DNA of 64,000 nucleotides from an uncultured Marinobacterium sp. (GTDB taxonomy: Bacteria; Pseudomonadota; Gammaproteobacteria; Pseudomonadales; Balneatricaceae): NCBI GenBank assembly GCA_947501565.1, contig CANMWJ010000018.1:1-64000 (forward strand), read 5' to 3'. This document shows positions 9,315-17,972 of this stretch, one piece after another. The notes beneath the pieces are model-generated. The model worked only from the letters and a program-made list of their open reading frames with translations, was not told the origin of the DNA and ran no database searches. The position numbers and the translations under genes are program-made. Positions within the stretch are counted from its first letter, which is position 1. Every line of letters starts with the position of its first letter.

Positions 9315-10130
9315 ATGGGTAAAATTTTCGAGGCGCTTTACGGAAATCAGCGTGATGCTGCTACCGAGAGTGATGGAGCGACTGAAACTGAACAAAGTAT
9401 TGCTGTTCGTTCCGAAGACGAGGTTGTAGAGCCTCAGCATACCCCTGATTCACAGCCCGTGTCTGAAGTTAGGAATATTGCGCTGCTGCGCAGTGTAAAC
9501 CGCAAAACCAACGATAAATGGAAACGCGACCTTAAAAAGGTTGCGTCCAACCTGATTGTGACCGTTGATAACGAGCAAAACGGCGGCAAGGTTGTGATGT
9601 TTACCGGTATGGAAGCAAAAGTCGGTGTCTCTACCGTTGTTGAGTCTATCTCAGACATTCTTGCATCCGAATACGATCGGCATCGGGTACTTATCCTGGA
9701 CTTTTCGCCGTACGGTGGGCCGCGCAATAACAACGATACTTTGCTGGAAGTGCTGGACAGCGAGATTGATCCTGTAATGTTCATAGCGGAGCACTCTAAG
9801 GATGAGGTTACACGAATCTCCGTAGGTGCTACTAAAGAATCGCTGGTCGTTCAGAACGCCTCGAACCAGTTGCGCGACTTTGTTATCGAAGCTCGCAATC
9901 ACTATGATTGGATACTCTTCGACGTACCTCCGTTTAACCTGACACCATTCAGTGATTCCCTTGGCCGTATCGCTGACGGTGTGGCACTGGTAGTGAACAG
10001 TGGCGTTACACGAGTGCCTGCCCTCAATGCGATAGAAGAAGATATGTCTCAGCTAGGTATTAACCTAGTGGGCATCGTATTGAACTTCCGTAAGTACCCA
10101 TTGCCCCGGCGTTTGTTGCGCTTCCTATAA
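9315..10130 (+). CDS. CpsD/ParA-like ATPase with degenerate P-loop
   Basis: 271 residues resembling the cytoplasmic partner of Wzz-type co-polymerases (bacterial tyrosine kinase / MinD-ParA fold). The N-terminus MGKIFEAL is typical of the exopolysaccharide-locus branch. The Walker A region reads GMEAKVGVST (residues 98-107), where a valine stands in place of the catalytic lysine of GKS/T. The Walker A' segment VLILD (Asp near 129) and Walker B WILFDVPP (Asp near 203) are recognisable. The C-terminus has no tyrosine cluster. I therefore expect a non-kinase, perhaps a structural or nucleotide-sensing partner of the Wzz-like protein. The ribosome-binding site is weak; the start is supported by the conserved N-terminus. 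Confidence 0.82.
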   Translation: MGKIFEALYGNQRDAATESDGATETEQSIAVRSEDEVVEPQHTPDSQPVSEVRNIALLRSVNRKTNDKWKRDLKKVASNLIVTVDNEQNGGKVVMFTGMEAKVGVSTVVESISDILASEYDRHRVLILDFSPYGGPRNNNDTLLEVLDSEIDPVMFIAEHSKDEVTRISVGATKESLVVQNASNQLRDFVIEARNHYDWILFDVPPFNLTPFSDSLGRIADGVALVVNSGVTRVPALNAIEEDMSQLGINLVGIVLNFRKYPLPRRLLRFL

Positions 10131-10181
10131 GGCCTAGGCTTCCATTCGAGCTTGGAACTACTCCGTGGAGCTTAGGTTTTT

Positions 10182-11675
10182 ATGAGAGTAACTGATAACC
10201 AGCAGCTTGTTTCCTCATTTATCCCAATAGGGCTAGGAGCCCTGCTGGGTGCTGCCTTTGTTTTTTTGCTGGGCAGTACAGACGCGAAGTGGGCAGTCGC
10301 TTTCCTATTATTTATAGGTGGTTCGTCTTTTCTATTGTTATTACGCGTATTCAACGTCACCCTTCCTGACGTATACCTGTTGCTTGCGGCATTTTTGATG
10401 CCGGTTATTTATGATATTAACTTCTTGTACCGTGAAGAGATGCCATTCTTTGTATCAGCGAATGGTTTCGGGGTTAGTGCTGCTGATGTATTTGTAGGCA
10501 TGCTAATCGTTCAGTGGTTTTTAAATTGGTTATACGGTAACAAGCAACAGGATATAGCGCTCCCAAAGGCGTTGGTCGTTATTATGGCCTTCCTCTTTGT
10601 TATAAACCTCGTCTCCACAATATTCGTACCTTATCCATTCTTTGCACTCAGCATGATGTGGGCGCAAGTAAAGGCTTACCTCGTTTTCTATTTCATAGCT
10701 CTAAACATCCGTTCGTCCGAAACGTTACAGCGTTTGACCTATGTGCTAGTCGCAACTATGGCGATTCAGGGGCTGGTTGCGATTGAGCAGAAGTTGGTAG
10801 GTGCCATCTTTACTGCAGAACGATTGGGGTTAGCTATAACACTGAAAAGCCAAGTCGGATCCATGATAATTACAAGGGTGTCCGGGACCTTTGGTCAGCC
10901 TAACGCGCTCGCAATGTTCCTTAATCACCTTATGGTTATAGCGATGTTTGCTACGCTCGTAGAGAAGCGGTTATCCCGTAAATTATTGATGGCAGGTGGT
11001 ATTGGGCTTGCAGTTATTGCTGAGTTGTTCACCGCATCGCGTGGAGGTTGGGTATCCATAGCATTTGCGATGTTTGTATGTGTGGTGTTGTGGCGTCGCA
11101 AGCGCGGTACCAGTGTGCTTGTAAGTACTGCTGTCGCAGGGCTTGTCAGTGTGTTTGGATTTGGAATGTTGTTCGGTGCGTCGCAGTCTTTCCGGGACCG
11201 GTTGCTGCTTGATGACCACGGAACAGCGGACGTACGCCAGCCTCTGATGGATGTTGCGCTGAACGTTATTCAGAATAACCCACTTACCGGTGTAGGTTTA
11301 AACCATTATGCTTATTTCATGGCCGAATATGATCGAACGATGGAATCGATCGCCAGTAACTACCCATGGCCTGTACATAATACTTTTCTACTTTCCGCTG
11401 CCGAAACAGGTATCATAAGTTTGGGCGCGTTCGTTATATTGCTGGGGTATATTGTATGGATGTCCTACAAAGTGTTTCAGCGATCTAGTGGTATTACCGA
11501 GGTTGTTGCTATAGGTTGTCTCGGCGGGACTATCACTTGGATAATTCACAATCAGGTTGACTTCACTTCCTTATATGGCGCGTATCCTTTGTGGCTTTTC
11601 TTTGGTGTAATTGTTGCTCTGGACAGGTTAACCAAGGAGAAGGCCGAGGATGAAAAACCACAAGTACGATTATGA
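10182..11675 (+). CDS. Wzy-like O-antigen/exopolysaccharide polymerase (O-antigen ligase family)
   Basis: A 497-residue polytopic membrane protein with roughly 11-12 hydrophobic segments. The large periplasmic-loop region carries features of the Wzy_C/O-antigen ligase family: SGTFGQPNALAMFLNH near residue 235, ASRGGWVS near 286, and NNPLTGVGLNHYAYFM followed by WPVHNTFLLSAAETG near 365-410. The latter includes the conserved His of the family. It would polymerise lipid-linked repeat units at the periplasmic face. Ligase and polymerase members cannot be separated by eye; the neighbouring Wza/Wzz genes favour a polymerase. The start is ATG 10182 with GGAG some distance upstream. Codon use is more AT-rich than in the housekeeping half of the window. 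Confidence 0.85.
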   Translation: MRVTDNQQLVSSFIPIGLGALLGAAFVFLLGSTDAKWAVAFLLFIGGSSFLLLLRVFNVTLPDVYLLLAAFLMPVIYDINFLYREEMPFFVSANGFGVSAADVFVGMLIVQWFLNWLYGNKQQDIALPKALVVIMAFLFVINLVSTIFVPYPFFALSMMWAQVKAYLVFYFIALNIRSSETLQRLTYVLVATMAIQGLVAIEQKLVGAIFTAERLGLAITLKSQVGSMIITRVSGTFGQPNALAMFLNHLMVIAMFATLVEKRLSRKLLMAGGIGLAVIAELFTASRGGWVSIAFAMFVCVVLWRRKRGTSVLVSTAVAGLVSVFGFGMLFGASQSFRDRLLLDDHGTADVRQPLMDVALNVIQNNPLTGVGLNHYAYFMAEYDRTMESIASNYPWPVHNTFLLSAAETGIISLGAFVILLGYIVWMSYKVFQRSSGITEVVAIGCLGGTITWIIHNQVDFTSLYGAYPLWLFFGVIVALDRLTKEKAEDEKPQVRL

Positions 11676-11750
11676 CGTGACGGGCTAATGTGTTTAATAA
11701 AAAGCCTTAGTCCGGTTGCGCCAACGCAGATTTCGGTAAGGGTGAGTGAC

Positions 11751-12254
11751 ATGCGTATCGCAACATTATGTATTTTATGGTTTGTTTTTGCGGCAGCTGC
11801 CAGCGCGGTGGATTTTTATACAGATCGCTGGGAGTTGGGCTATGACTCTAATGGCGATCCTATTCCAACCCAAGGTTGGGACGCACAATCGGATCCTCTT
11901 GAGCCTGAGATTGTTAAAGCAACCCCCTACGCGCAGAATGACACCACGGCAGTTGATATTGGTAAAATATTCATTGCAGGTTGGCAGATAGATCCGCCGA
12001 ACAGTCTCGTGGTCAAGGTCCATGATGATAGACCATACCTTCTTAGTGATTCTTGGGTAGATATTCGAGTACGCATTTACGATTATGATCCGGACGGCAA
12101 TATTTTTATTCGTACGCACAAAACGGTACAAAATATACACGTAAAGCCTGGTGAAACTCGTGTGCCTATAGCTATTCATAACGAAATCGGACAGGTAGTC
12201 CATGCACGCATAATCAATGTGAGAAACAAGTCCCCGATAAAGCTTTTCGACTGA
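11751..12254 (+). CDS. Unrecognised secreted protein of the exopolysaccharide locus
   Basis: I choose ATG 11751 because it has GGTAAGGGTGAG upstream and gives a good signal peptide (MRIATLCILWFVFAAAASAV), leaving a mature protein of about 147 residues. I do not recognise a family. The mature part is rich in aromatic and acidic residues (DFYTDRWELGYDSNGDP) with alternating beta-type hydrophobics towards the C-terminus (WVDIRVRIYDYDPDGN; VVHARIINVRN), suggesting a small beta-sandwich. There are no cysteines. Its place between wzy and a glycosyltransferase suggests a periplasmic or extracellular role in polysaccharide handling; that is inference only. No clear terminator follows. Confidence 0.7.
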   Translation: MRIATLCILWFVFAAAASAVDFYTDRWELGYDSNGDPIPTQGWDAQSDPLEPEIVKATPYAQNDTTAVDIGKIFIAGWQIDPPNSLVVKVHDDRPYLLSDSWVDIRVRIYDYDPDGNIFIRTHKTVQNIHVKPGETRVPIAIHNEIGQVVHARIINVRNKSPIKLFD

Positions 12255-12499
12255 TACTTAGAATACCATTTTAATGAGCTTTGCTTTGAAACTTACTAGT
12301 TTGTCACTCGTTTTCTTAGCGCGATAATTGGACAAAGCACAACATTACTGGCTTCATGGGTAATCTATAGCTTTGGGTGTAATCGGCTAAGCACTAACAT
12401 TCGATTCTTCTGCGCCGCTAGAAAAATCACCAATAAGCTGCAAAGAATGTAAATAATAGTTTCACGCGGACTTGATTTATACTACTAGGGACCTGCAGT

Positions 12500-13708
12500 A
12501 TGAATAAAAAAAAGGTGATTTTTCTAAACTCCATTTTTCCGGTGCTGAGTGAGACATTTCTGTTCAGTCAGTACACCAAAATGATGGATGCCGGCTTGGA
12601 GATGAGGCTCGTCTCCAGCCATAAACCTACCAAAGATCAGATCCATCCTGGGATGGAGCCTATTCAGAAGCAGGTGGATTATCTGTGCGATGCGACGGTA
12701 ATTCAGATAATCCTGGCGCATCTGATGTGTCTACTGCGTTATCCCCTTGGTTATCTGAAAGCGTTATGGACCTCTTTTTTTGTCGAAGAAGCCTTCTTGA
12801 CAACACTCAAGCATATCTCCGGCGCAGCGTTGGTGTTGGGCAGGTATGTAGGTAAAGGTGATCAAATTTGGGTGCATGCGCATTTTACCTATGGGGCGAC
12901 GGCGATTGCATTGTGGACGAAACGTATTGCCGGTTTGCCTTATTCGCTGACTCTTCATGGATCCGATCTTATATTTGATAATCCACCGGACCTGGGAACC
13001 AAATTGGATGAAGCCGATGTCGTGGTTTCGATCTCTCAATACAACGCCGACTATCTGAAAGAAAACTTTCCTCAGGTAAAACAGAGCCGTGTGGCTGTTT
13101 TGCCGCTCGGTGTTGCTCCATTAAGTGAGCCTCCCGTTAAGAAAACATTATCTGGAGATCGCCCGCTGCGTATGCTGAGCGTTGGTCGTCTATCGACCCA
13201 GAAAGCCCAGGAATACCTGATTCGCGCGTGCGCTAAGTTGCGCGATCAGGGCTTTGCGTTCCATTGCACTCTGGTGGGCGAGGGGCCTCAGCGTGATCTG
13301 CTGGAAAAAGAGATTGAGGAGCTGGATCTGGCAGGCTATGTGGAGCTCACCGGTGCTAAGTTCCACGATGAAGTGCTTGAGCTATATAAGGAAGCAGACC
13401 TCTTTGTTATGTCGAGTGTCGCAGAGGGTATGCCGATCGTATTGATGGAAGCGATGCAGGCGGGTGTGCCGGTAATTTCCACCGCGATATCCGGTATTCC
13501 GGAGCTGCTGGATTATGGAAAAGCCGGAATCCTTGTGCCGCCAGCAGATGCTGACGCTATAGCTGACGCTGCCAAGCAGGTAATTGAGCAGAAAGTAGAT
13601 TTGTCTGAGTTGAGTCAGAGCGCGATCGACCATATTTCCGATAATTTTGATCAGGTTAAGAATGCGATCAGATTTAAGCAGTTGCTGGAGAGTAGCTTAG
13701 ATGGCTGA
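12500..13708 (+). CDS. Family 4 glycosyltransferase (colanic-acid type)
   Basis: A 402-residue GT-B enzyme. The N-terminus (NSIFPVLSETFLFSQ) matches the colanic-acid WcaL/AmsK-like group. The C-terminal half has the GT4 donor-binding pattern: SVGRLSTQKAQEYLI near 228, LVGEGPQRDLLEKEI near 257, and the E-x7-E motif within SSVAEGMPIVLMEAMQAG near 310. It should transfer a sugar from a nucleotide donor to the growing lipid-linked unit in the cytoplasm. The 245-base gap before it shows no gene and may hold a promoter; I found only a weak sigma-54-like GG-N10-GC at 12358-12371. It overlaps the next gene by 8 bases, indicating translational coupling. Confidence 0.88.
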   Translation: MNKKKVIFLNSIFPVLSETFLFSQYTKMMDAGLEMRLVSSHKPTKDQIHPGMEPIQKQVDYLCDATVIQIILAHLMCLLRYPLGYLKALWTSFFVEEAFLTTLKHISGAALVLGRYVGKGDQIWVHAHFTYGATAIALWTKRIAGLPYSLTLHGSDLIFDNPPDLGTKLDEADVVVSISQYNADYLKENFPQVKQSRVAVLPLGVAPLSEPPVKKTLSGDRPLRMLSVGRLSTQKAQEYLIRACAKLRDQGFAFHCTLVGEGPQRDLLEKEIEELDLAGYVELTGAKFHDEVLELYKEADLFVMSSVAEGMPIVLMEAMQAGVPVISTAISGIPELLDYGKAGILVPPADADAIADAAKQVIEQKVDLSELSQSAIDHISDNFDQVKNAIRFKQLLESSLDG

Positions 13709-14507
13709 GGTAGAGCAGAACCAAGTCGCTACATCGAACGCGGTATTCCCCGAGCAAACGCTTAATGGCGTGCGGTATCACGTGGTTCATCGCGAAGGCA
13801 TTTTTGAGCACATCAAGTCAGCGGTTGAACAGGGGCATGGTGGTGACATCATGAATGTAAACATCCATGCGATGAACCTGGCATATACCGACAGTTACTT
13901 TCGTTCAATTCTGAATAATTCCGATCTCGTATTCGTTGACGGGGCAGGTGTGAAGCTTGGCTGTAAAATTGCCGGTCTGGATGTTGGCCAACGCCTGACA
14001 CCTGCAGATTGGTTAGATGAGTTATTTGAAATCTGTTCTGAGAAAAAGTGGCCCATCTTCCTGTTGGGGGATATCGATGAGATGGGGGCCCGTTTCGAGG
14101 AAGCGATGGCTGAACGTTATCCCGGGTGCCCTTTTGCTGGGCGTCACCACGGCTTTTTTGATCGTGAAGGCGAGGAAAACGAGCAAGTTATTGAGCAGAT
14201 CAACAGCAGTGGCGCGAAGGTCCTGTTGGTGGGCATGAGCATGCCAATTCAGGAAAAATGGATCTGGGACAATCGGCATAAGCTCAATGTGCCGGTAAAA
14301 TTAGCGACAGGTGCTTTTCACCGGATTTTTACCGGTGATATTGATCGTGCGCCCAAGTGGATTACAGATAACGGGTTTGAGTGGTTATATCGCCTGGCGA
14401 TGCAGCCTCATACTTGGCGCCGTTATATTTTGGGGAATCCTCTGTTTATGTGGCGGGTATTTTGGCACCATGTTCTCGGTAGACGATTCAAAGATAAAAA
14501 CGCGTAA
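13701..14507 (+). CDS. WecG/TagA/CpsF family glycosyltransferase (GT26)
   Basis: A 268-residue soluble enzyme of the family that adds N-acetylmannosamine(uronate) or a similar sugar to an undecaprenyl-linked acceptor. Family signatures are visible: VNIHAMNLAYTDSYF near 50, FVDGAGVKLGC near 77, the PADWLDELFE segment near 100, IFLLGDIDEMGARFEEAM near 117, and VGMSMPIQEKWI near 177. It starts inside the 3' end of the GT4 gene (8-base overlap) with GGAGAG upstream, so the two are coupled. Function in this locus is by family; the sugar is unknown. Confidence 0.88.
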   Translation: MAEVEQNQVATSNAVFPEQTLNGVRYHVVHREGIFEHIKSAVEQGHGGDIMNVNIHAMNLAYTDSYFRSILNNSDLVFVDGAGVKLGCKIAGLDVGQRLTPADWLDELFEICSEKKWPIFLLGDIDEMGARFEEAMAERYPGCPFAGRHHGFFDREGEENEQVIEQINSSGAKVLLVGMSMPIQEKWIWDNRHKLNVPVKLATGAFHRIFTGDIDRAPKWITDNGFEWLYRLAMQPHTWRRYILGNPLFMWRVFWHHVLGRRFKDKNA

Positions 14508-14581
14508 CCGTTCATCAATTGGCTGTTTTACCCGGTCTGCGCGTCCGTACCCTGTACGTTTAAGGTAGAAGAGTATTTCTG

Positions 14582-16471
14582 ATGTATGAAGAATATTACG
14601 GTCTGACCCGGCGTCCGTTCGAGAATACCTCGAACCCCGAGTTTTTCTTCGCAAGTAAGCAGCATCGCGAGGCGTTGGCTGCACTGGTTTATGGCATTAA
14701 CGAGTCCAAGGGCTTTATGCTGCTGACCGGTGATGTAGGTGCGGGAAAAACCTTCGTGCTTCAGTCCCTGAAGTATGAGCTCGAAGATCAGAACCACATC
14801 ATACTCGAAGTCGCTACACCTTGGATTACGCCAGAGGAACTCTTCGCGGAGTTGCCAGGCAAACTAGGGATGGATATGGATCCCAATTGGGGCTCTCTTG
14901 TTTTCCAGGCGCGTCTAAAAGAACATCTGGAAGCTCTGCATAAACAGGGGCGCAGGGTGCTGGTGTTGCTGGATGAAGCTCAGCAGCTACCGGAGCGTAC
15001 ACTTGAGGGAATCCGTTTACTCTCCAACTTTGAGAACGAAGACGCCAAACTGGTTCAGATCATCTTCGTTGGTCAGAATGAGCTTAACAACCTACTCAGT
15101 CGTTACAGCATGCGCCAGATTCGGCAGCGAATCACGTTGAGCCGCTCCTTAGGGACCTTAAGTGAAACAGAAACCCAGCGTTACATTCAACATCGGTTAA
15201 GTGTGTCCGGGGCCAAGGCGGATATCTTTACCCAAGAAAGTGTGCTGTCTATTTATCAGGCGTCCCACGGTTCGCCGCGCTTGATTAACCTAATCTGCGA
15301 TAACTGCCTGATCACGGGTTATGCGCAGAAAACACGTATGGTAAGCCCTCAAATTGTTTCCGAGGTCGTTGCAGATCTGCCTATCTTCGGGGAGGGAGAT
15401 GAAGCGCCACCGAAGCTCACAGAGGCCGAAGCGATTGCTGCTACCCCGGAACCAGAACCACAGGACAGCGGTGCAGAGGTAGTTCCGGGCGACGAGGGCA
15501 CAGCGGAACGGGAATATACTGACAGCGCTTATGAGGATGAGCGGAAAGGTTTCGGGTTTAGCTGGGTTCTGTTACTGGTCTTCATTGTGGCACCTTTGGC
15601 CATCGGCGGTTATTGGTTCTGGCAGGAGGAGCAGGTCCGTCAGACCGTTAACCTGCCGGTAGCTCCTAAGCCGCAATTAAGTGAACCGCGTCAGCAAGCG
15701 GCGGGTACGCCTGCGAATGTTGGTACACAATCAAGTTATGGGGTGGGGGCTAACGATCCGTACCAGCAGCCTCTTGCGCAGGCGCAGCAATATGAAGCTG
15801 CATCAGACGATCCATGGAATAGTGCGGCGGAGGTGGCTCCTGCAGCGGAAAGCTATCAGTACACGTCTGATAGTACTGCATCCTTTATTGCCTCTACAGG
15901 CAGTTCTGAGAAGTCTGAAGGCGCGGTGCCGGGCGTAAGTATTATCGACGCTACAGGGTTGGTAAAAACAACGTTGCCGTCATACGTTGCGAATAATACC
16001 GAACTGTCCTCTACAGTGTTTTTTCCTTTTGAAGGGGCTGACGAGCTGTTGGAAAATGGGGTCCGTGTGCAGCGAGGTGAAAACCTCAGCACTATGGCCC
16101 GTGCACGTTACGGTACCTGGAACGACACCGTTCAGGATATCGTTCGCGGCTTGAACCCGGAACTGCGTGATCGCCTTGATCTGTTACGCCGGGAAGACAG
16201 TGTCAATCTTCCCGCTATCGCACGTAAGGACCTGTTAGTCGCTGGTAGCGATGGTTACGCTTACGCCTACGCAGGTACGCTGACAAGTCGGATTAAAGCC
16301 GATAACTTCCTGCAGGTGCTGGAGGGGCATGGAGTGCCAGCGGGACTCGTAACCACGCATACCAAAAAGCGTAATCTGTATCGTGTCTTTATTGGACCAT
16401 ACGAAACACAGCAGGATGTAGTCGCCGTTTTAGCCAATATGCAGCTTCGGCACATGCCTTTCCTGCAATAA
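14582..16471 (+). CDS. ExeA-like AAA ATPase with LysM-like and SPOR-like C-terminal domains
   Basis: A 629-residue membrane-anchored ATPase. The N-terminal MYEEYYGLTRRPF and AAA fold resemble ExeA/GspA: Walker A GDVGAGKT (50-57), Walker B VLLDEAQ (about 128-134), and an arginine-rich sensor region near 180. After an acidic/Pro linker comes one membrane segment (about 327-347), then a long Gln/Ser/Ala-rich periplasmic linker. A LysM-like stretch follows (VQRGENLSTMARARYG near 496-511), then a SPOR-like end (YRVFIGPYETQQDV near 600). ExeA helps secretins assemble through peptidoglycan; here I infer an analogous role for the Wza exporter. Similar ATPases occur in exosortase-linked exopolysaccharide loci, but no exosortase is present here. 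Confidence 0.85.
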   Translation: MYEEYYGLTRRPFENTSNPEFFFASKQHREALAALVYGINESKGFMLLTGDVGAGKTFVLQSLKYELEDQNHIILEVATPWITPEELFAELPGKLGMDMDPNWGSLVFQARLKEHLEALHKQGRRVLVLLDEAQQLPERTLEGIRLLSNFENEDAKLVQIIFVGQNELNNLLSRYSMRQIRQRITLSRSLGTLSETETQRYIQHRLSVSGAKADIFTQESVLSIYQASHGSPRLINLICDNCLITGYAQKTRMVSPQIVSEVVADLPIFGEGDEAPPKLTEAEAIAATPEPEPQDSGAEVVPGDEGTAEREYTDSAYEDERKGFGFSWVLLLVFIVAPLAIGGYWFWQEEQVRQTVNLPVAPKPQLSEPRQQAAGTPANVGTQSSYGVGANDPYQQPLAQAQQYEAASDDPWNSAAEVAPAAESYQYTSDSTASFIASTGSSEKSEGAVPGVSIIDATGLVKTTLPSYVANNTELSSTVFFPFEGADELLENGVRVQRGENLSTMARARYGTWNDTVQDIVRGLNPELRDRLDLLRREDSVNLPAIARKDLLVAGSDGYAYAYAGTLTSRIKADNFLQVLEGHGVPAGLVTTHTKKRNLYRVFIGPYETQQDVVAVLANMQLRHMPFLQ

Positions 16472-16530
16472 CTTACTAAAACTCGATCGGTGCTCATGTT
16501 TTTTCCTGATTTTGGTCAACTGCAATATTT

Positions 16531-16546
16531 TGGAAGCTGAATTGCT
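16531..16546 (+). promoter_or_regulatory. Possible sigma-54 (-24/-12) promoter before the GT2 gene
   Basis: TGGAAGCTGAATTGCT has GG and GC separated by exactly 10 bases and keeps the TTGC of the -12 element; the -24 element is partial (TGGAAG against TGGCACG). It lies about 65 bases before the GT2 start, in a 140-base gap. No enhancer site was identified, so confidence is limited. Confidence 0.45.
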
Positions 16547-16611
16547 TTATAAAAAGCAGTAATCTAGCAAACTGTTTTTAATTGATATTGTGAACGGAAT
16601 ACGAGGCATTA

Positions 16612-17766
16612 ATGGAATTTCTAGTTAATCTGTTGGCGTGGCTATGTCTGCTTATCGCCGCAATTCCCATTCTGTATTTTGCCGTCGTTACGGTTGCAGC
16701 TGTTTTGCCTGGAAAAGGTCGACCGGCGGGCAAACAGGAAAAACGTTTCTCGGTTGTTATTCCTGCACATAATGAAAGCAAGCTGATTGAAGAAACCGTT
16801 AAAGCTGCGCTGGCGCAAAATTATAACGCTGAGCAATATCAGGTTGTTGTTATCGCGGATAACTGCACGGATAACACGGCGGAGCTGGCGCGTCAGGCTG
16901 GGGCCAATGTAATTGAGCGCACCGGACTTCCTGGAAAAGGGCAGGCGCTGTTCCACGCATTTGAAGGTCTGTTAAAAGAAGAGTGGGACGCCTTCCTGAT
17001 TGTGGATGCCGACTCACTGATGCATCGTGATGCACTGAAAGCGCTGGATAAGGAGCTGAGCAACGGCGCAAAAGTGATTCAGTTGCGCTATGCCATTCGT
17101 AACCCTGAGGACTCCATCCGTACGCGAGCTCTGGAGCTTGGTATGGCGTCATTTAACGCTCTGCGTCCTAAAGGCCGCACAGCGCTGGGCCTGTCCAGCG
17201 GTATCTTCGGCAACGGTTTCTGCGTATCCCGTGAAGCCTTGGAAAATGTCCCTTATCTGGCTCACTCGATCGTCGAAGATATTGAATATCATATTCATCT
17301 GCTGCGTAAGGGCTATAAAACCGTTTTCACCGATGAAGCCTGTGTGTATGCCGAGATGCCAACGTCGGTAGAGGACAACAAAACACAGCGTGTGCGTTGG
17401 GAGCGAGGTCGCTGGATGACGATCAAGTCCTATGCCGGAGAGTTGTTTAAACGTAGTCTTAAAGGTGATCGCTGCGCGGCGGATGGTCTTCTGGATGTTC
17501 TGACCCCACCTGCAACTATGATGCTTTACCCTTTGCTGGGTGCAGCACTGCTTGGAGATAGCGCAGTGCGTATTAGCTGTGCGGTGCTATTCCTGCTGCT
17601 TGCCGGACACTATCTGATCGCTAGTATGCGTTACGGTAGCGTTAAGGGGCTGGTGCGCATCGGTTGTTTTGTACCCTGGTATCTGGTTTGGAAAACCTGG
17701 ATATTCGTAGTTTCATTCTACAAAGAAAAAACGTTGGGCTGGAATCGAACCGGTCGCAACGAATAA
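16612..17766 (+). CDS. Membrane-bound family 2 glycosyltransferase
   Basis: 384 residues. One N-terminal membrane segment precedes a GT-A domain: FSVVIPAHNES near 45, VVIADNCTDNTAELA near 80, the metal-binding LIVDADSLMH near 126, and a processive-type NKTQRVRWERGRW near 260. Two or three C-terminal membrane segments follow (about 300-375). This layout is that of membrane glycosyltransferases related to cellulose/hyaluronan synthases and of many exopolysaccharide-locus GT2 enzymes. It may transfer sugars to the lipid-linked repeat unit at the membrane. The ribosome-binding site CGAGG is 7 bases upstream of ATG. A sigma-54-like promoter may drive it. Confidence 0.87.
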   Translation: MEFLVNLLAWLCLLIAAIPILYFAVVTVAAVLPGKGRPAGKQEKRFSVVIPAHNESKLIEETVKAALAQNYNAEQYQVVVIADNCTDNTAELARQAGANVIERTGLPGKGQALFHAFEGLLKEEWDAFLIVDADSLMHRDALKALDKELSNGAKVIQLRYAIRNPEDSIRTRALELGMASFNALRPKGRTALGLSSGIFGNGFCVSREALENVPYLAHSIVEDIEYHIHLLRKGYKTVFTDEACVYAEMPTSVEDNKTQRVRWERGRWMTIKSYAGELFKRSLKGDRCAADGLLDVLTPPATMMLYPLLGAALLGDSAVRISCAVLFLLLAGHYLIASMRYGSVKGLVRIGCFVPWYLVWKTWIFVVSFYKEKTLGWNRTGRNE

Positions 17767-17834
17767 ATATAACAAGGACGACGACAGTGCTGTTTATCCA
17801 AAATAGGGTTATCGAAAAGGCTCATAAAATATGT

Positions 17835-17923
17835 AAGGTAACAGAGCTGTGAATTGCCGTTGACGGGCGAATCTCCTGTAACCTTGTTCCTTCCCGGTAC
17901 CACTTAAATAGTGGTTTAGGGAA
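17835..17923 (+). promoter_or_regulatory. Structured leader before the WcaJ-like gene
   Basis: Two stem-loops are predicted by eye. The first has arms at 17835-17844 and 17876-17885 (AAGGTAACAG/CTGTAACCTT, 9 of 10 pairs). The second spans 17891-17923, with TTCCC/GGGAA outer and ACCAC/GTGGT inner pairs. No T-run follows. It does not match the c-di-GMP class I riboswitch or JUMPstart/ops sequence that I know. A regulatory role is inference. Confidence 0.4.
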
Positions 17924-17972
17924 TCATAAGCTTAATCGAGTAGTGCTTCCTGCAAAATCAGTTGGATTCATC

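Noticed and set aside
12358-12371. Sigma-54-like GG-N10-GC before the GT4 gene
   Set aside because: The spacing fits, but both hexamers are poor (TAGC for TTGC and GGGTAA for GGCACG), so it is probably chance.
17835-17923. c-di-GMP (GEMM) riboswitch or JUMPstart/ops element in the exopolysaccharide leaders
   Set aside because: I looked for the conserved GEMM core and for GGCGGTAGC-type ops sequence in the gaps before 6797, 12500, 16612 and 17973 and found neither.
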